This document shows, piece after piece, positions 54,791 to 63,914 of a stretch of 64,000 nucleotides of DNA. This DNA comes from Pirellulaceae bacterium. Lineage in GTDB: Bacteria > Planctomycetota > Planctomycetia > Pirellulales > Pirellulaceae. The notes beneath the pieces were generated by a model. The model did not search any database. It saw only the letters and a program-made list of their open reading frames with translations, and had not been told where the DNA came from. Every line of letters starts with the position of its first letter. The stretch's first letter is position 1. The DNA lies in assembly GCA_028280445.1 (NCBI GenBank), contig JANQLU010000064.1, positions 87,556 to 151,555 of the forward strand. Reading direction: 5' to 3'. Made by a program: the position numbers and the translations under genes.

Positions 54791-54859
54791 GTTTTGCTTC
54801 TCAAACGAATCGAACTGCAAATAAAAGCGGTCATGAATTTTTACAACCGCCGTTTGGTG

Positions 54860-55711
54860 TTATTTTTGCTGACTCGTATCTTTTTCGAGATGTTTGGGAA
54901 GTTTGAACAGAGAATCGGCAATTTTGACGTTGTGTTTGATGGTGGTGTAGGTCCAGATTTGTGAACCCTTGCCAAAATTTGGAATCTCCATCATCTGTTC
55001 CACTTTGGTCGCAATCCAAACGTTGTCGAATTTCTTGTAGTCTTTCAGGAACACTTCGATATCGATTTTGCCCATCTGCGCGTTTTCGATTTTCCGTGCG
55101 ACTTTGACCAGTCGTCCGCTTTCTTTGTCGTAAAACTGCGAGTACGTTTCACCTGATTGAGTTGTTACGGCGACTTCGTAAGCGGGTTTTTTGTTGACTT
55201 TGGTCAAGCCTTTGGTTTTGACGGCTTTGAACATTTTTTTCCAATGGACCGAGTCGTAAAACTTGGCTTGTTCAATTGTCTGCTTCTTCTCGCCACCTTC
55301 GAGCAGTTTTGTGCTTTCCGCGAGTTCCTCTTTAGTTGCGTCGCCGTGCGAATGACCACCGCGCCATTCCCAGGCGTTTTTACCATCGGTAACGCGAACC
55401 ATGTTTAAGGCATCGCTTTCGATGACGGTATGTCGTTTGTTAGGAGCCTGGGCTTGAATTTCGACTTTGGCTTTGAGTTGGTGACCGGCAATATCGATTT
55501 CCAAAGTGCCGCTCATTTTTCTGGATTTCAGTTTGAGCAACGATTCCTTGCCGCCAATCGCTTTCAAATGTTTTGCCAGAATCGCTTCCGCTTTGGGAAG
55601 TTTTTGTTCTTGACCGTTCAAGGCTCCCCATGACAACAAAGGCATGATCGCAAGTCCAAGGACGATTGTCCTGATTGGCCGGGTCAGGCAAGTGAGGGAA
55701 CAGTTCATCAT
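54860..55711 (-). CDS. Secreted LolA/outer-membrane lipoprotein-sorting-like protein
   Basis: This 283-residue exported protein starts at ATG 55711, preceded by GGAGACA. The signal peptide ends near SWGALNGQEQ. The half-barrel fold is suggested by AEAILAKHLKAIGGKESLLKLKS, then YEVAVTTQSGETYSQFYDKES and FLKDYKKFDNVWIATKVEQM. This resembles LolA/LppX-like lipoprotein-sorting proteins. It may carry a hydrophobic ligand. It is upstream of the DUF1592 gene on the same strand (about 70 bases). Confidence 0.78.
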   Translation of the reverse strand: MMNCSLTCLTRPIRTIVLGLAIMPLLSWGALNGQEQKLPKAEAILAKHLKAIGGKESLLKLKSRKMSGTLEIDIAGHQLKAKVEIQAQAPNKRHTVIESDALNMVRVTDGKNAWEWRGGHSHGDATKEELAESTKLLEGGEKKQTIEQAKFYDSVHWKKMFKAVKTKGLTKVNKKPAYEVAVTTQSGETYSQFYDKESGRLVKVARKIENAQMGKIDIEVFLKDYKKFDNVWIATKVEQMMEIPNFGKGSQIWTYTTIKHNVKIADSLFKLPKHLEKDTSQQK

Positions 55712-56060
55712 TGTCTCCAAAAAATTTTTGCAAAAAAGTAGAATCGATAATGATGATTGACTATGTGGATTGTTCCAGCAAACGATTTGGAACGAAATGC
55801 AAATGGAAAGCTTGAACTGCTCGACAGCGGAACCAGTCGATGGTCAATTGCGTTTTCCAACCCGTTTTCACCCTGGATCAATGTTGCCGGGCCGACGGAT
55901 GCGGTGTGAAAATCACTTGAGTTATTGCGGATTGGATTGCAAACTATCATGACGACCTGCCGAAATAGTTTGAGAAAATGCGTCATCAAAGCTCATTTTG
56001 CTCGGCAGCCGACATGGCAAGCGATTTTCGTTTTAGCCACACGCGAACAAGTTGGACTGA
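55712..56060. other. Gene-free gap before the LytS gene
   Basis: This stretch separates the divergent secreted-protein and kinase genes. I see no repeat, RNA gene or conserved short frame in it; it presumably holds two promoters. Confidence 0.4.
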
Positions 56061-57194
56061 ATGTTATCAATCAAGAGAATTCGAAACTGGCTCACGGGCT
56101 TTGTCGCTTGTACGTTGATCGCATTGTTTCTGTTTATTCAGTGGTTTGCCAATCCAGCGCTCGAAGGCGAAACGAAACATTGGCCCAAAGTCATGTTTCA
56201 TTATCTATTGGTTTGCTACATTTGGGGCATTTTGGCTATCGGAATCTACCCGGTGACCTCGCGAATCGGAATCGATCGCCGACGATGGATCCGAACCGGG
56301 TTAGCCTATCTCGGAATTGGGTTAGGGTTTTCGCTGGCACATATCCTGATTTCTTCCGGCGTGTTGCAAGTGGTCGATTTTTTCGCAAGCGGACCAGGCG
56401 ACGACCGTGATTTCGGCAAACGTGAATTCAGTTTCCTGTTTTTCTTGCGAATGCTCCAATCGAGTCTGATCTTGTTTACGATCATTGCCAGTATGTGTCT
56501 GGCCATCAACTACTTTCGCAAATATCAAGATCGTGAATTACGAACATCGCGACTTGAGTCGGAATTGACTAGAGTTCAACTCGATGCTTTGAAATCGCAA
56601 TTGCAACCTCATTTTTTGTTCAATACGCTCAACGCCATTTCCGCTTTGGTACGCGAAAACCCTCGGGCGGCCGAAACGATGATTGTCAGACTGAGTGATT
56701 TGCTGCGTGCCACATTGGAACAAGGTGACCAGGAGGTCGTGCCGTTGGAAACTGAACTCGAGTTTGTGCGCCGGTACCTGGATATCGAAAAAGTGCGGTT
56801 TGGCGACCGGCTGATTGTGATTGAAAAAATTGCACCAGAAACATTGGTCGCCAACGTGCCGACGTTGATACTTCAACCGTTTGTTGAAAACGCTTTGCGG
56901 CATGGAGTTGAGGAAACAACGGGAACATGTACCGTCACGATTTTGGCAGAACATCTGGCCGATCAATTGATTTTGCGAATATCCGATGATGGTCCTGGGA
57001 AATCAGAGCATCGAAACACCGGTCGACGCAGCATGGGCATTGCCAACAGCACCAACCGGTTGCAACATTTGTTTGGCGCCGACCATCAATTTCGCGCCGA
57101 CAATCGACCTGAAGGGGGATTCGAAGTCGAAATCAAAATACCCTTTCAACCGGCAAGTCGTCGTGAAACGAAAAAAACGGAGACCAACACATGA
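56061..57194 (+). CDS. LytS-like sensor histidine kinase
   Basis: This 377-residue membrane kinase has four hydrophobic helices in the first 160 residues. The His-kinase domain follows: LDALKSQLQPHFLFNTLNAIS (phospho-acceptor His near 190), then LETELEFVRRYLDIEKVRFGDRL, LILQPFVENALRHG and the ATPase region RISDDGPGK. This is the His_kinase/LytS type. Its stop overlaps the response regulator start (ATGA). Confidence 0.93.
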   Translation: MLSIKRIRNWLTGFVACTLIALFLFIQWFANPALEGETKHWPKVMFHYLLVCYIWGILAIGIYPVTSRIGIDRRRWIRTGLAYLGIGLGFSLAHILISSGVLQVVDFFASGPGDDRDFGKREFSFLFFLRMLQSSLILFTIIASMCLAINYFRKYQDRELRTSRLESELTRVQLDALKSQLQPHFLFNTLNAISALVRENPRAAETMIVRLSDLLRATLEQGDQEVVPLETELEFVRRYLDIEKVRFGDRLIVIEKIAPETLVANVPTLILQPFVENALRHGVEETTGTCTVTILAEHLADQLILRISDDGPGKSEHRNTGRRSMGIANSTNRLQHLFGADHQFRADNRPEGGFEVEIKIPFQPASRRETKKTETNT

Positions 57195-57964
57195 GTGGCC
57201 TAAAAGTCTTGATTGTCGACGACGAACCGCTGGCCATCAAACGGATGAATACTCTGTTGAACGAGCGCGATGATATCGAAATCGTTGGAGAGTGTGCTAA
57301 TGGACATCAGGCAATCAAGGCGATTCAAGAACAAAAGCCCGATTTGGTGTTTCTGGATATTCAAATGCCGGAGATTGATGGGTTTGGCGTGATTGAATCG
57401 ACTCTGCAAGGCCATTGTCCCGCAGTCGTTTTTGTAACCGCTTTTAATGAACATGCTGTCCGCGCGTTTGATGTGAACGCGGTGGACTATCTTTTAAAAC
57501 CATTTGATTCGGAGCGATTGAACAAGGCGATTGATCGAGCGAAAAAATTGATTTCAGTTTCAACGTCCGAACGCGACGACATTCAGCAAAAAATGTTATC
57601 GGCCTTGGAGCAGTATCGGCAGCGTGATTTTGTCGATCGGTTGGCGGTCAAAGTCGACACTCGAATTATTTTTCTGGAAGTTTCTCGTATTCAATGGATC
57701 GAAGCCGCTGGGAAACACGTGCGGCTGCACACTGCCGACGAAACCTATTTGCTGCGAGAATCGATGCAAATGTTGGAACAGCGACTGGACCCCAACAGTT
57801 TTGTACGCATTCATCGTTCGACGATTGTCAAACTCGACGAAATCGAATCGTTTGAGCCGCTGTTTCATGGCGAATACACCGTGACGCTGAAAAATGGCCA
57901 ACAGCTAACTTTGTCGCGTTCGTATCGCGCTAAACTTCGCGAGCGGTTTGGTAACTTGATCTGA
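57191..57964 (+). CDS. LytTR family response regulator
   Basis: This 257-residue regulator has a receiver domain (1-120, with LIVDDEPLAIKRM, phospho-acceptor Asp in VFLDIQMPEIDGF and Lys in VDYLLKPFDSERL). A LytTR DNA-binding domain follows at about 155-255 (RIIFLEVSRIQWIEAAGKHVRL, NSFVRIHRSTIVKLDEIES). It forms a two-component system with the upstream LytS-like kinase, with 4-base overlap. Targets are unknown. Confidence 0.95.
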   Translation: MSGLKVLIVDDEPLAIKRMNTLLNERDDIEIVGECANGHQAIKAIQEQKPDLVFLDIQMPEIDGFGVIESTLQGHCPAVVFVTAFNEHAVRAFDVNAVDYLLKPFDSERLNKAIDRAKKLISVSTSERDDIQQKMLSALEQYRQRDFVDRLAVKVDTRIIFLEVSRIQWIEAAGKHVRLHTADETYLLRESMQMLEQRLDPNSFVRIHRSTIVKLDEIESFEPLFHGEYTVTLKNGQQLTLSRSYRAKLRERFGNLI

Positions 57965-58155
57965 CGGCGTTACCGGTAGGCACTGCATAATCGACTCCCG
58001 ACCCCTTTTCGGAGTTCAAGTGTGTTGTGAGCGATGGATGAAACTTGGTTCATAATTCTCGTTCGTCGGGATGCCTGATCGTTGATTTCGAATAAAATAG
58101 ATAAACTCACGCCCTCGATGTTTTTCAGTTTCAATCTAATTTTTGGGCTACCGAA

Positions 58156-59175
58156 ATGATGCGTACGTCGATGTCATCCAGTCGTCAATGTTATTTGTTA
58201 GTTTTGCTCGTTGCGGTGTTCGGAGTCGTCGGCCAGTCGGCAGGTGATGAGAAAAAACCGATCAAAGTTTTTATTCTGGCCGGTCAATCGAATATGCAAG
58301 GACACGGTCGCATCTCGATGAATAAAGATGGCGATCTCAATTTTGCCGCCAAACAAAAACAGTTTACGTATTTGAAAAAAGATGGCAAATGGGCGGAGCG
58401 CAATGATGTCTGGTATTACCACAAAAGTGGAAGAGGCGGCGTGATCAAAGGTAATTTGAAGCCGGGTCTCGGAGCCAATAAAAACAGTGTTGGACCCGAA
58501 CTGGCGTTTGGCCACGTGATCGGCAATCATTTTGATGAACAGGTGTTGTTGATCAAATGTGCGTGGGGTGGCCAGGCGATCGGCATGACTTTTCGCCCGC
58601 CGAGCGCAGGAATGCCCAGCGAAAAAGATTTCGATATGATGTTCGAGCGTGCGAAAAAGAAACGGCCGAAACTGACCAAAGACGAATTCAAAAAGATCTT
58701 CGGATCAAAATATCGGCAAACGATCGCCGAAGTCAAAGACGTTTTGTCCAATTTGAAAAAACACTTTCCAGATTACGATGGCCAAGGCTACGAAATCGCC
58801 GGTGTCTTCTGGCACCAAGGTTGGAACGACGCGACAAAAAAACACTTGGCCCAAGAGTACGAGTCAAACATGGTGCATTTCATCAAAGACTTGCGCCGCG
58901 ATCTAGGTCAGAAAGATCTGCCATTTGTCATTGCGACCAGCGGCATGGGCGGACCAGACGCAACCGGCGTGGCAGGATTTCTCGCGAAAAGTATTGAACC
59001 GGCGCAAGTTGCAGCGGCAAAAAAATCTGACCGTTGTGTTGCCGTATCAACACGGCAGTTTCAGAAACACAAACCCGGTCGCCAAAAAAGCCATTGGCAC
59101 AATTCGGCCGAAAGCTATTGTCTCGTCGGAGACGCGTCGGCAAAGGCGATGATCAAAATACTCACGGGCAAGTAA
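58156..59175 (+). CDS. Secreted SASA (sialate O-acetylesterase-like) esterase
   Basis: This 339-residue exported protein has a signal peptide ending near VVGQSAGDE. The SGNH-type motifs are FILAGQSNMQGHGR (Ser near 45) and GVFWHQGWNDA, then HWHNSAESYCLVG near the end. It is the SASA/CE6-type carbohydrate esterase, which removes acetyl groups from glycans. It is directly upstream of a sulfatase gene (5 bases), which fits joint breakdown of acetylated, sulfated polysaccharide. Confidence 0.88.
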   Translation: MMRTSMSSSRQCYLLVLLVAVFGVVGQSAGDEKKPIKVFILAGQSNMQGHGRISMNKDGDLNFAAKQKQFTYLKKDGKWAERNDVWYYHKSGRGGVIKGNLKPGLGANKNSVGPELAFGHVIGNHFDEQVLLIKCAWGGQAIGMTFRPPSAGMPSEKDFDMMFERAKKKRPKLTKDEFKKIFGSKYRQTIAEVKDVLSNLKKHFPDYDGQGYEIAGVFWHQGWNDATKKHLAQEYESNMVHFIKDLRRDLGQKDLPFVIATSGMGGPDATGVAGFLAKSIEPAQVAAAKKSDRCVAVSTRQFQKHKPGRQKSHWHNSAESYCLVGDASAKAMIKILTGK

Positions 59176-59180
59176 ATCTT

Positions 59181-60851
59181 ATGAACCGTTTGGCAAGTTT
59201 ATGGATCATTGAAATGTATGGCACGTCGAACATCAGGCGGGTTGTTCAAGGTGCACTATCTGTTTTCGTTGTCGCCTTGTTGACTTGCGGCATCACGGTC
59301 GCCGAAAACAATGAATCGGAGCGAACGAGCTGCCAATCGGTTGTCGATTCTGAAGGCACGTTAGAAAGTTCTTTTCAAAACAAGACGTCTGTCCAGGACA
59401 AACGCAAACCCAACATTTTGTTCATTATGTCGGACGATCATACGACGCAGGCCATTGGCGCCTACGGTGGTCGCCTGGCAAAACTGAACCCGACGCCAAA
59501 TATCGATTTGCTGGCAAAACGTGGAATGCGATTTGATCGAACATTTTGTAACAATTCGATTTGCACTCCCAGTCGAGCCAGCATCATCACTGGCCAGTAT
59601 CCACAGACCAACGGTGTTCTCGATTTGACGGGAAACATCCCGCCGAAACGGCAGTATTTGCCCATCGAAATGAAAAAAGCCGGATACCATACGGCAATGA
59701 TTGGCAAATGGCATTTGAAAAAAGAGCCTGCGGCATTCGAGTATTACTGCGTGTTGCCGGGCCAAGGAAAATACTTCAACCCGGTTTTTCGCGTTCGCGG
59801 AGACAAGCCTTGGCCTCGTAACACCATCACTCGGCAAGGCCAACATTCCAGCGATGCGATTACCGACTTAAGCCTCGATTGGCTCAAAAATAAATGGAAT
59901 CGCAAACGCCCATTTTTTTTAATGCATCACTTCAAGGCGCCGCATGATATGTTTCGCAACGCGCCGCGCTACGATAGTTACTTGGCGGACGTAACGATTC
60001 CGGAGCCTGACAATTTGCATGATCAACCCGCCAAAGGATTCGGCTCGGTTGCCAGTCGCGGTTACGGATCTGGACTTGCAAAGGGTCATGAAAGTTGGCA
60101 ACTCGGTCGCCGACTTGGCATCGATCAAAATCTCAAAGATCGGGAGTATACCAGTGCGAATTATCAAAAATATCTCAAGCGGTATTTGCGATGCGTCAAG
60201 GGTGTCGATGACAATGTCAAACGATTGATCAGCTTTCTGCGCACGGCGGGCGAACTCGACAACACCTTGATTATTTATACGGGCGACCAAGGGTTTTTTC
60301 TCGGCGAACATGATTTGATGGACAAACGCTGGATGTACGACGAAGCGATGCGGATGCCTTTTATCGTCCACTATCCAAAAGTCGTCAAAGCGGGTTCGCA
60401 AAACGATTGGTTGATCAACAATACAGATTTTGCTCCAACGATGCTCGAAATTGCGGGAGCCAAAACTCCTGACTACATGCAAGGACGCAGTTTTGCCGCG
60501 GCGCTTCGTGGTGAGTCGCGACCGGACGATTGGAGAACGGCGACGTACTACCGTTATTGGATGCATCTGGCCCACCGACTGCGGGTGCCCGCGCATTTTG
60601 GGATTCGCACAGATCGGTACAAGCTGATCTTTTTCTACGGTTGCACACCAGCGGGTGGTCAACGGACTCCGACGGCATGGGAGTTGTATGATCTCAAAAA
60701 GGACCCGTTCGAAATGCAAAATGTTTATCAGAGCCGTCAGTACGCCAAAGTGGTCGCGGATCTCAAGCAACAGTTGTGGAAGACACGCGAGACACTTCGG
60801 GAAACGGATCGCAATTATCCCAAAATCCAGGCAATTATCGACGGCAAGTGA
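59181..60851 (+). CDS. Secreted arylsulfatase family protein
   Basis: This 556-residue sulfatase starts at ATG 59181; another ATG at 59214 is possible. The signal helix is VVQGALSVFVVALLTCGITVA. The catalytic motif CTPSR at Cys128 (in NSICTPSRASIITGQYPQ) is the formylglycine site. Metal and substrate motifs are NILFIMSDDHTTQAIGAYG, GKWHLKKEP and TLIIYTGDQGFFLGEHDL. No maturase gene is present. It is cotranscribed with the SASA esterase. Confidence 0.93.
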   Translation: MNRLASLWIIEMYGTSNIRRVVQGALSVFVVALLTCGITVAENNESERTSCQSVVDSEGTLESSFQNKTSVQDKRKPNILFIMSDDHTTQAIGAYGGRLAKLNPTPNIDLLAKRGMRFDRTFCNNSICTPSRASIITGQYPQTNGVLDLTGNIPPKRQYLPIEMKKAGYHTAMIGKWHLKKEPAAFEYYCVLPGQGKYFNPVFRVRGDKPWPRNTITRQGQHSSDAITDLSLDWLKNKWNRKRPFFLMHHFKAPHDMFRNAPRYDSYLADVTIPEPDNLHDQPAKGFGSVASRGYGSGLAKGHESWQLGRRLGIDQNLKDREYTSANYQKYLKRYLRCVKGVDDNVKRLISFLRTAGELDNTLIIYTGDQGFFLGEHDLMDKRWMYDEAMRMPFIVHYPKVVKAGSQNDWLINNTDFAPTMLEIAGAKTPDYMQGRSFAAALRGESRPDDWRTATYYRYWMHLAHRLRVPAHFGIRTDRYKLIFFYGCTPAGGQRTPTAWELYDLKKDPFEMQNVYQSRQYAKVVADLKQQLWKTRETLRETDRNYPKIQAIIDGK

Positions 60852-60912
60852 TCGTCGCGAGAGCGAATATTTGACGCGGCGCCGTGAGAAATTCCATGTG
60901 TGCCTCGAATCT

Positions 60913-60981
60913 TACGAGCACGAAGCGTAAGCGAGTGGTTTTGCGCGGTCAATCAAACCACTCGCTTGCGCATTCGCGTAC
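60913..60981. repeat. Palindromic repeat, GAGCACGAAGCGTAAGCGAG family
   Basis: The arms acgagcacgaagcgtaagcg and cgcttgcgcattcgcgtaca are imperfect inverses with gagtggtt/aaccactc inside. The remaining part of the gap 60852-61314 holds an AT-rich upstream region with a TTGACA (61244-61249) near the next gene. Confidence 0.8.
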
Positions 60982-61314
60982 AACTACGTATGTCAACACA
61001 ATTTGATCACGCTAAAAAATAAACGGTATTTTTAATAACTGATGTTCGAGAAAAATTTTTCGATTCATCAAACTTCTGCGACTCGTGATGCATTTCACAT
61101 TTTGCCTGTGAATCGATCTTCATCGAGATTGGCCAGCCGAAATCGCCCCGAAAATGGCAAGACTGTTTTGAAATCGTTCCATTTGAACGGTTGCCAAAAT
61201 GGTCTCTGAGCAACGCGTCGGTACACAACAAACAATTTCCGTGTTGACAATTATACTCATTGGTTTACGTTAAAATATTCATTAATTTTTTAATACCTTT
61301 CCAAGTTCAAAGTC

Positions 61315-61899
61315 ATGAAAACTTCTGTTCAAAAACGCAGGAAGCGATTTCGTATTGAAAACATCAAACAACTGGGTGTTTTGAGTTCGCCCGTGCGGCA
61401 GATCATCCTCGATGCACTAGTTGCCTGCGGAAAACCGGCATCCATCAAAATGATCGCGCATGAGATTAACCGTTCACCCGAGTCGCTTTACTATCATTTT
61501 CGAGAGTTGTTGAAAGCGGGATTGGTTGTCGACGCGGGAGAATTTTTGGAGGCCGGTAAGCCGGTGAACCTTTACCTGCCGGTGGCTGAGGAGATCAAGA
61601 TCAAATACGATCTCAAATCCGCAAAATTCCGAGAAGTTATATGTTCGGTTTTCGCTGCGTCGACTCGATTGGCACTCAGGGATTTCGAAAAAGGAATTCA
61701 GTTGAAACAAGCGCGGTGTGATTCGGATGACCAAAATTTGTATCTCGGTCGCGGGGAAGCTTGGCTAACAAAAAAGGAAATTATCAAGATCAACAAACTG
61801 GTTGGTGAAATCAGAAAGATCATGACAGTGGGAGGAAATCGCGAAAATAGCGAACGGTGTTCCGTTTTTTTTGCGATGTCACCCATCGAGGAATTTTGA
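61315..61899 (+). CDS. Winged-helix (ArsR-like) transcriptional regulator
   Basis: This 194-residue regulator has a winged-helix domain at about 15-85: VLSSPVRQIILDALVACGKP, then SIKMIAHEINRSPESLYYHF and RELLKAGLVVDAGEFLEAGK. The C-terminal part is helical, without clear effector-binding residues. It is the first gene of a probable operon with two small membrane proteins. Its target may be the operon itself. Confidence 0.8.
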   Translation: MKTSVQKRRKRFRIENIKQLGVLSSPVRQIILDALVACGKPASIKMIAHEINRSPESLYYHFRELLKAGLVVDAGEFLEAGKPVNLYLPVAEEIKIKYDLKSAKFREVICSVFAASTRLALRDFEKGIQLKQARCDSDDQNLYLGRGEAWLTKKEIIKINKLVGEIRKIMTVGGNRENSERCSVFFAMSPIEEF

Positions 61900-61966
61900 T
61901 TAGTTCAACGCGGCGAGCGCCGTCAAAAATAATCCTGTCGAAAAAAATGTTTGTGGAGAGATCATC

Positions 61967-62365
61967 ATGGAAAAAGCCGTTGCCATACTTGTCATCATCA
62001 ATTTTTTTATCATCGGCTGCTCGCATGTCTACCAACGACAAGGATGGAAAGAGTTTTTTGTGATGCTTCAGTCCAAGGGGCGGGCTGGTGCTTTTGCAAA
62101 TGGATTTTTGAGCCTGGGTATGGGCGGCTTGATTGTAGCATTTCACAATGTTTGGACGGGGATTCCAATCATTCTGACATTGGTTGGCTGGGCATATTTG
62201 GTGAAAGCGTCCACGGTTTTCTTGTTTCCCAATTGGGGAGTTCGTTCGATGGAATCAGTTCAATCGGCGAGTCCGATCAAATTTGTGGTTGCCGGAGGTG
62301 GAATGATTGCAATCGCGCTGCTGTTGACGATTTACATTTCGCAGGGTGGTTACGACAGTGCGTGA
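61967..62365 (+). CDS. Small four-helix membrane protein
   Basis: This 132-residue protein has four hydrophobic helices, with GGAGAGA before ATG 61967. The pattern KASTVFLFPNWGVRSMESVQ near the middle looks conserved, but I recognise no family. It follows the winged-helix gene after 67 bases and may be controlled by it. Confidence 0.6.
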   Translation: MEKAVAILVIINFFIIGCSHVYQRQGWKEFFVMLQSKGRAGAFANGFLSLGMGGLIVAFHNVWTGIPIILTLVGWAYLVKASTVFLFPNWGVRSMESVQSASPIKFVVAGGGMIAIALLLTIYISQGGYDSA

Positions 62366-62462
62366 TGCCAATGCGACGATTTCTTTTGTTCGATTCAATT
62401 GGCTTTTAAACCGATCGCACCTCGCTATCTGCGTTGTCAGATCTTGCGAGTCCAAAACGGTA

Positions 62463-63074
62463 ATGCAGATGAACACTGAATTGATTTTCCGAATATTCTT
62501 GTCGACACAAATCGTCGTTATTCTTGGCATTCGAAAGTACTATCAACGGCAATCGTCAGAATCAAAAAAGCAAGGTGTTGTTTGTGATCGTGATACAGCG
62601 ATCGCAATCGTAGTCCCCAGTTTTTTGCTGACCGTTAGCATGATTGCTGCTATCGTGTACGTCATCCATCCTCCATGGATTCGTTGGTCAACTGTTACGC
62701 TATGGCCAGGATTCAGGTGGTTGGGAGTTGCAACGGTGGCTATGGGAGTGGTCCTGTTGTTTTGGTGCCAATATGAACTGGGCAAGAATTTTTTTGGTGG
62801 AATGAAAATACGAGACGGTCACCAGTTGGTTGTTTCAGGTCCCTATCGCTACGTTCGACATCCGATGTACACAGCGTTCATCGTCATCGGGATTGGTTTT
62901 TTTCTCGTAACGTCCAGTTGGATTGTCGTCTTGCCGTGGTTGTTCGGCACGGTTTGGGTGTTGTGGTCGCGCTTTGGTCAGGAAGAGCAGATGTTGTCTG
63001 ATGAGTTTGGGGAAGCTTACGATGAGTACCGAAAACGGACTGGGCGATTAATTCCCAAGATTTGGCGAGGGTAA
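62463..63074 (+). CDS. Isoprenylcysteine carboxyl methyltransferase-like membrane protein
   Basis: This 203-residue membrane protein has about five helices and starts at ATG 62463 (MQMNTELIFRIF); the frame is open upstream into the previous gene. The cofactor motif is LVVSGPYRYVRHPMYTAFIVIGIG, then EEQMLSDEFGEAYDEYRKRTGRLIP, both typical of the ICMT/PEMT family. These enzymes methylate lipids or small acids using S-adenosylmethionine. Confidence 0.86.
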   Translation: MQMNTELIFRIFLSTQIVVILGIRKYYQRQSSESKKQGVVCDRDTAIAIVVPSFLLTVSMIAAIVYVIHPPWIRWSTVTLWPGFRWLGVATVAMGVVLLFWCQYELGKNFFGGMKIRDGHQLVVSGPYRYVRHPMYTAFIVIGIGFFLVTSSWIVVLPWLFGTVWVLWSRFGQEEQMLSDEFGEAYDEYRKRTGRLIPKIWRG

Positions 63075-63324
63075 TGCAACTGTCAAACGACTGAGTTTGA
63101 GATAACGCGAACCAGCATTGAAAAAAACTTGATGGGCTTTTTGAGAATCAGGGCGACCACGAATGACATGCCTGGGGCGGTTGGAAAAGACTTGTCAAAG
63201 CTTGGATTGCACGGGAAAATTGTTTCTGAATGGAACGGCGTGTGCGCTAACATGCCCGCTTCATTTTTCGTAGCTGGTCCAACAGCAAACTTGCTCGATC
63301 AACGTGAGTACGATTGGCATTGCG

Positions 63325-63819
63325 ATGAAAAAACCCCATCCACAATCGGTCACATCCACGCAGTGTCAATGCGATTACCTGAAACACGGCGCAAACGATC
63401 CACACAACCCGATCTATTTTGATGAGACAGTCAACGAATATTATTTCCGAAGCAAATTCCGCGGTCGTGAATCGGCGTCGGTGATCTATCATTGTCCCTT
63501 GTGTGGCGGCGTCGCTTCGGGCTCGCACCGAGCCAGTCTTTTTCATGATCTGAATGAAGATGCTTGCCGCGAAGTCATAGAAAAAACCAAATCTTGTGTA
63601 ACGATCGGTGATGTAATCGACATTCTCGGAGAGCCCGATGATGATCAGTTTGCGGAAATCGAACATCAAGAAAGCATCGAAAAATCGCCACGGGTCGATC
63701 GGGTTCGGCGAATCACATTTGAGCATCTGTACGACGATATGTGCGTTTCGTTTGTACAGCAGATCGACGGTACGCTTTCTCAAGCCTTTTTTCCTAAGCC
63801 TCTCGAAAAAGGCAAATAG
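63325..63819 (+). CDS. Protein of unknown function with CPLCGG motif
   Basis: This 164-residue protein starts at ATG 63325 (MKKPHPQSV) or GTG 63304. It has CQCDYLKHG at the N-terminus, then YHCPLCGGVASGSHRASLF near 60, a probable zinc-binding pair. The second half has a region with EPDDDQFAEIEHQES and VRRITFEHLYDDMCVSF. I do not recognise it. It is likely cytoplasmic. Confidence 0.6.
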   Translation: MKKPHPQSVTSTQCQCDYLKHGANDPHNPIYFDETVNEYYFRSKFRGRESASVIYHCPLCGGVASGSHRASLFHDLNEDACREVIEKTKSCVTIGDVIDILGEPDDDQFAEIEHQESIEKSPRVDRVRRITFEHLYDDMCVSFVQQIDGTLSQAFFPKPLEKGK

Positions 63820-63895
63820 CAAACGATTTTGTCGAGTGTCGGATTGCGCTCTACGCTAGGCCGTGCTGATTAAATCGGAACAATGCGGATTTTAG

Positions 63896-63914
63896 CTGAG
63901 CGGCAAGGCGCTAG
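63896..63914. repeat. Truncated copy of the GGCAAGGCGCTAGCCGCCGG repeat
   Basis: Only gctgagcggcaaggcgctag is present. The rest of the palindrome is replaced by unrelated sequence, so this copy is broken at the CTAG centre. Nothing else is recognised between 63820 and the window end. Confidence 0.6.

Noticed and set aside
59919..60770. Open frame (283 aa) antisense to the sulfatase gene
   Set aside because: The sulfatase motifs are on the other strand; this frame has none.
63129..63422. 97-aa frame before the CPLCGG gene
   Set aside because: It overlaps the better supported gene in another frame, and no domain or Shine-Dalgarno sequence was seen.
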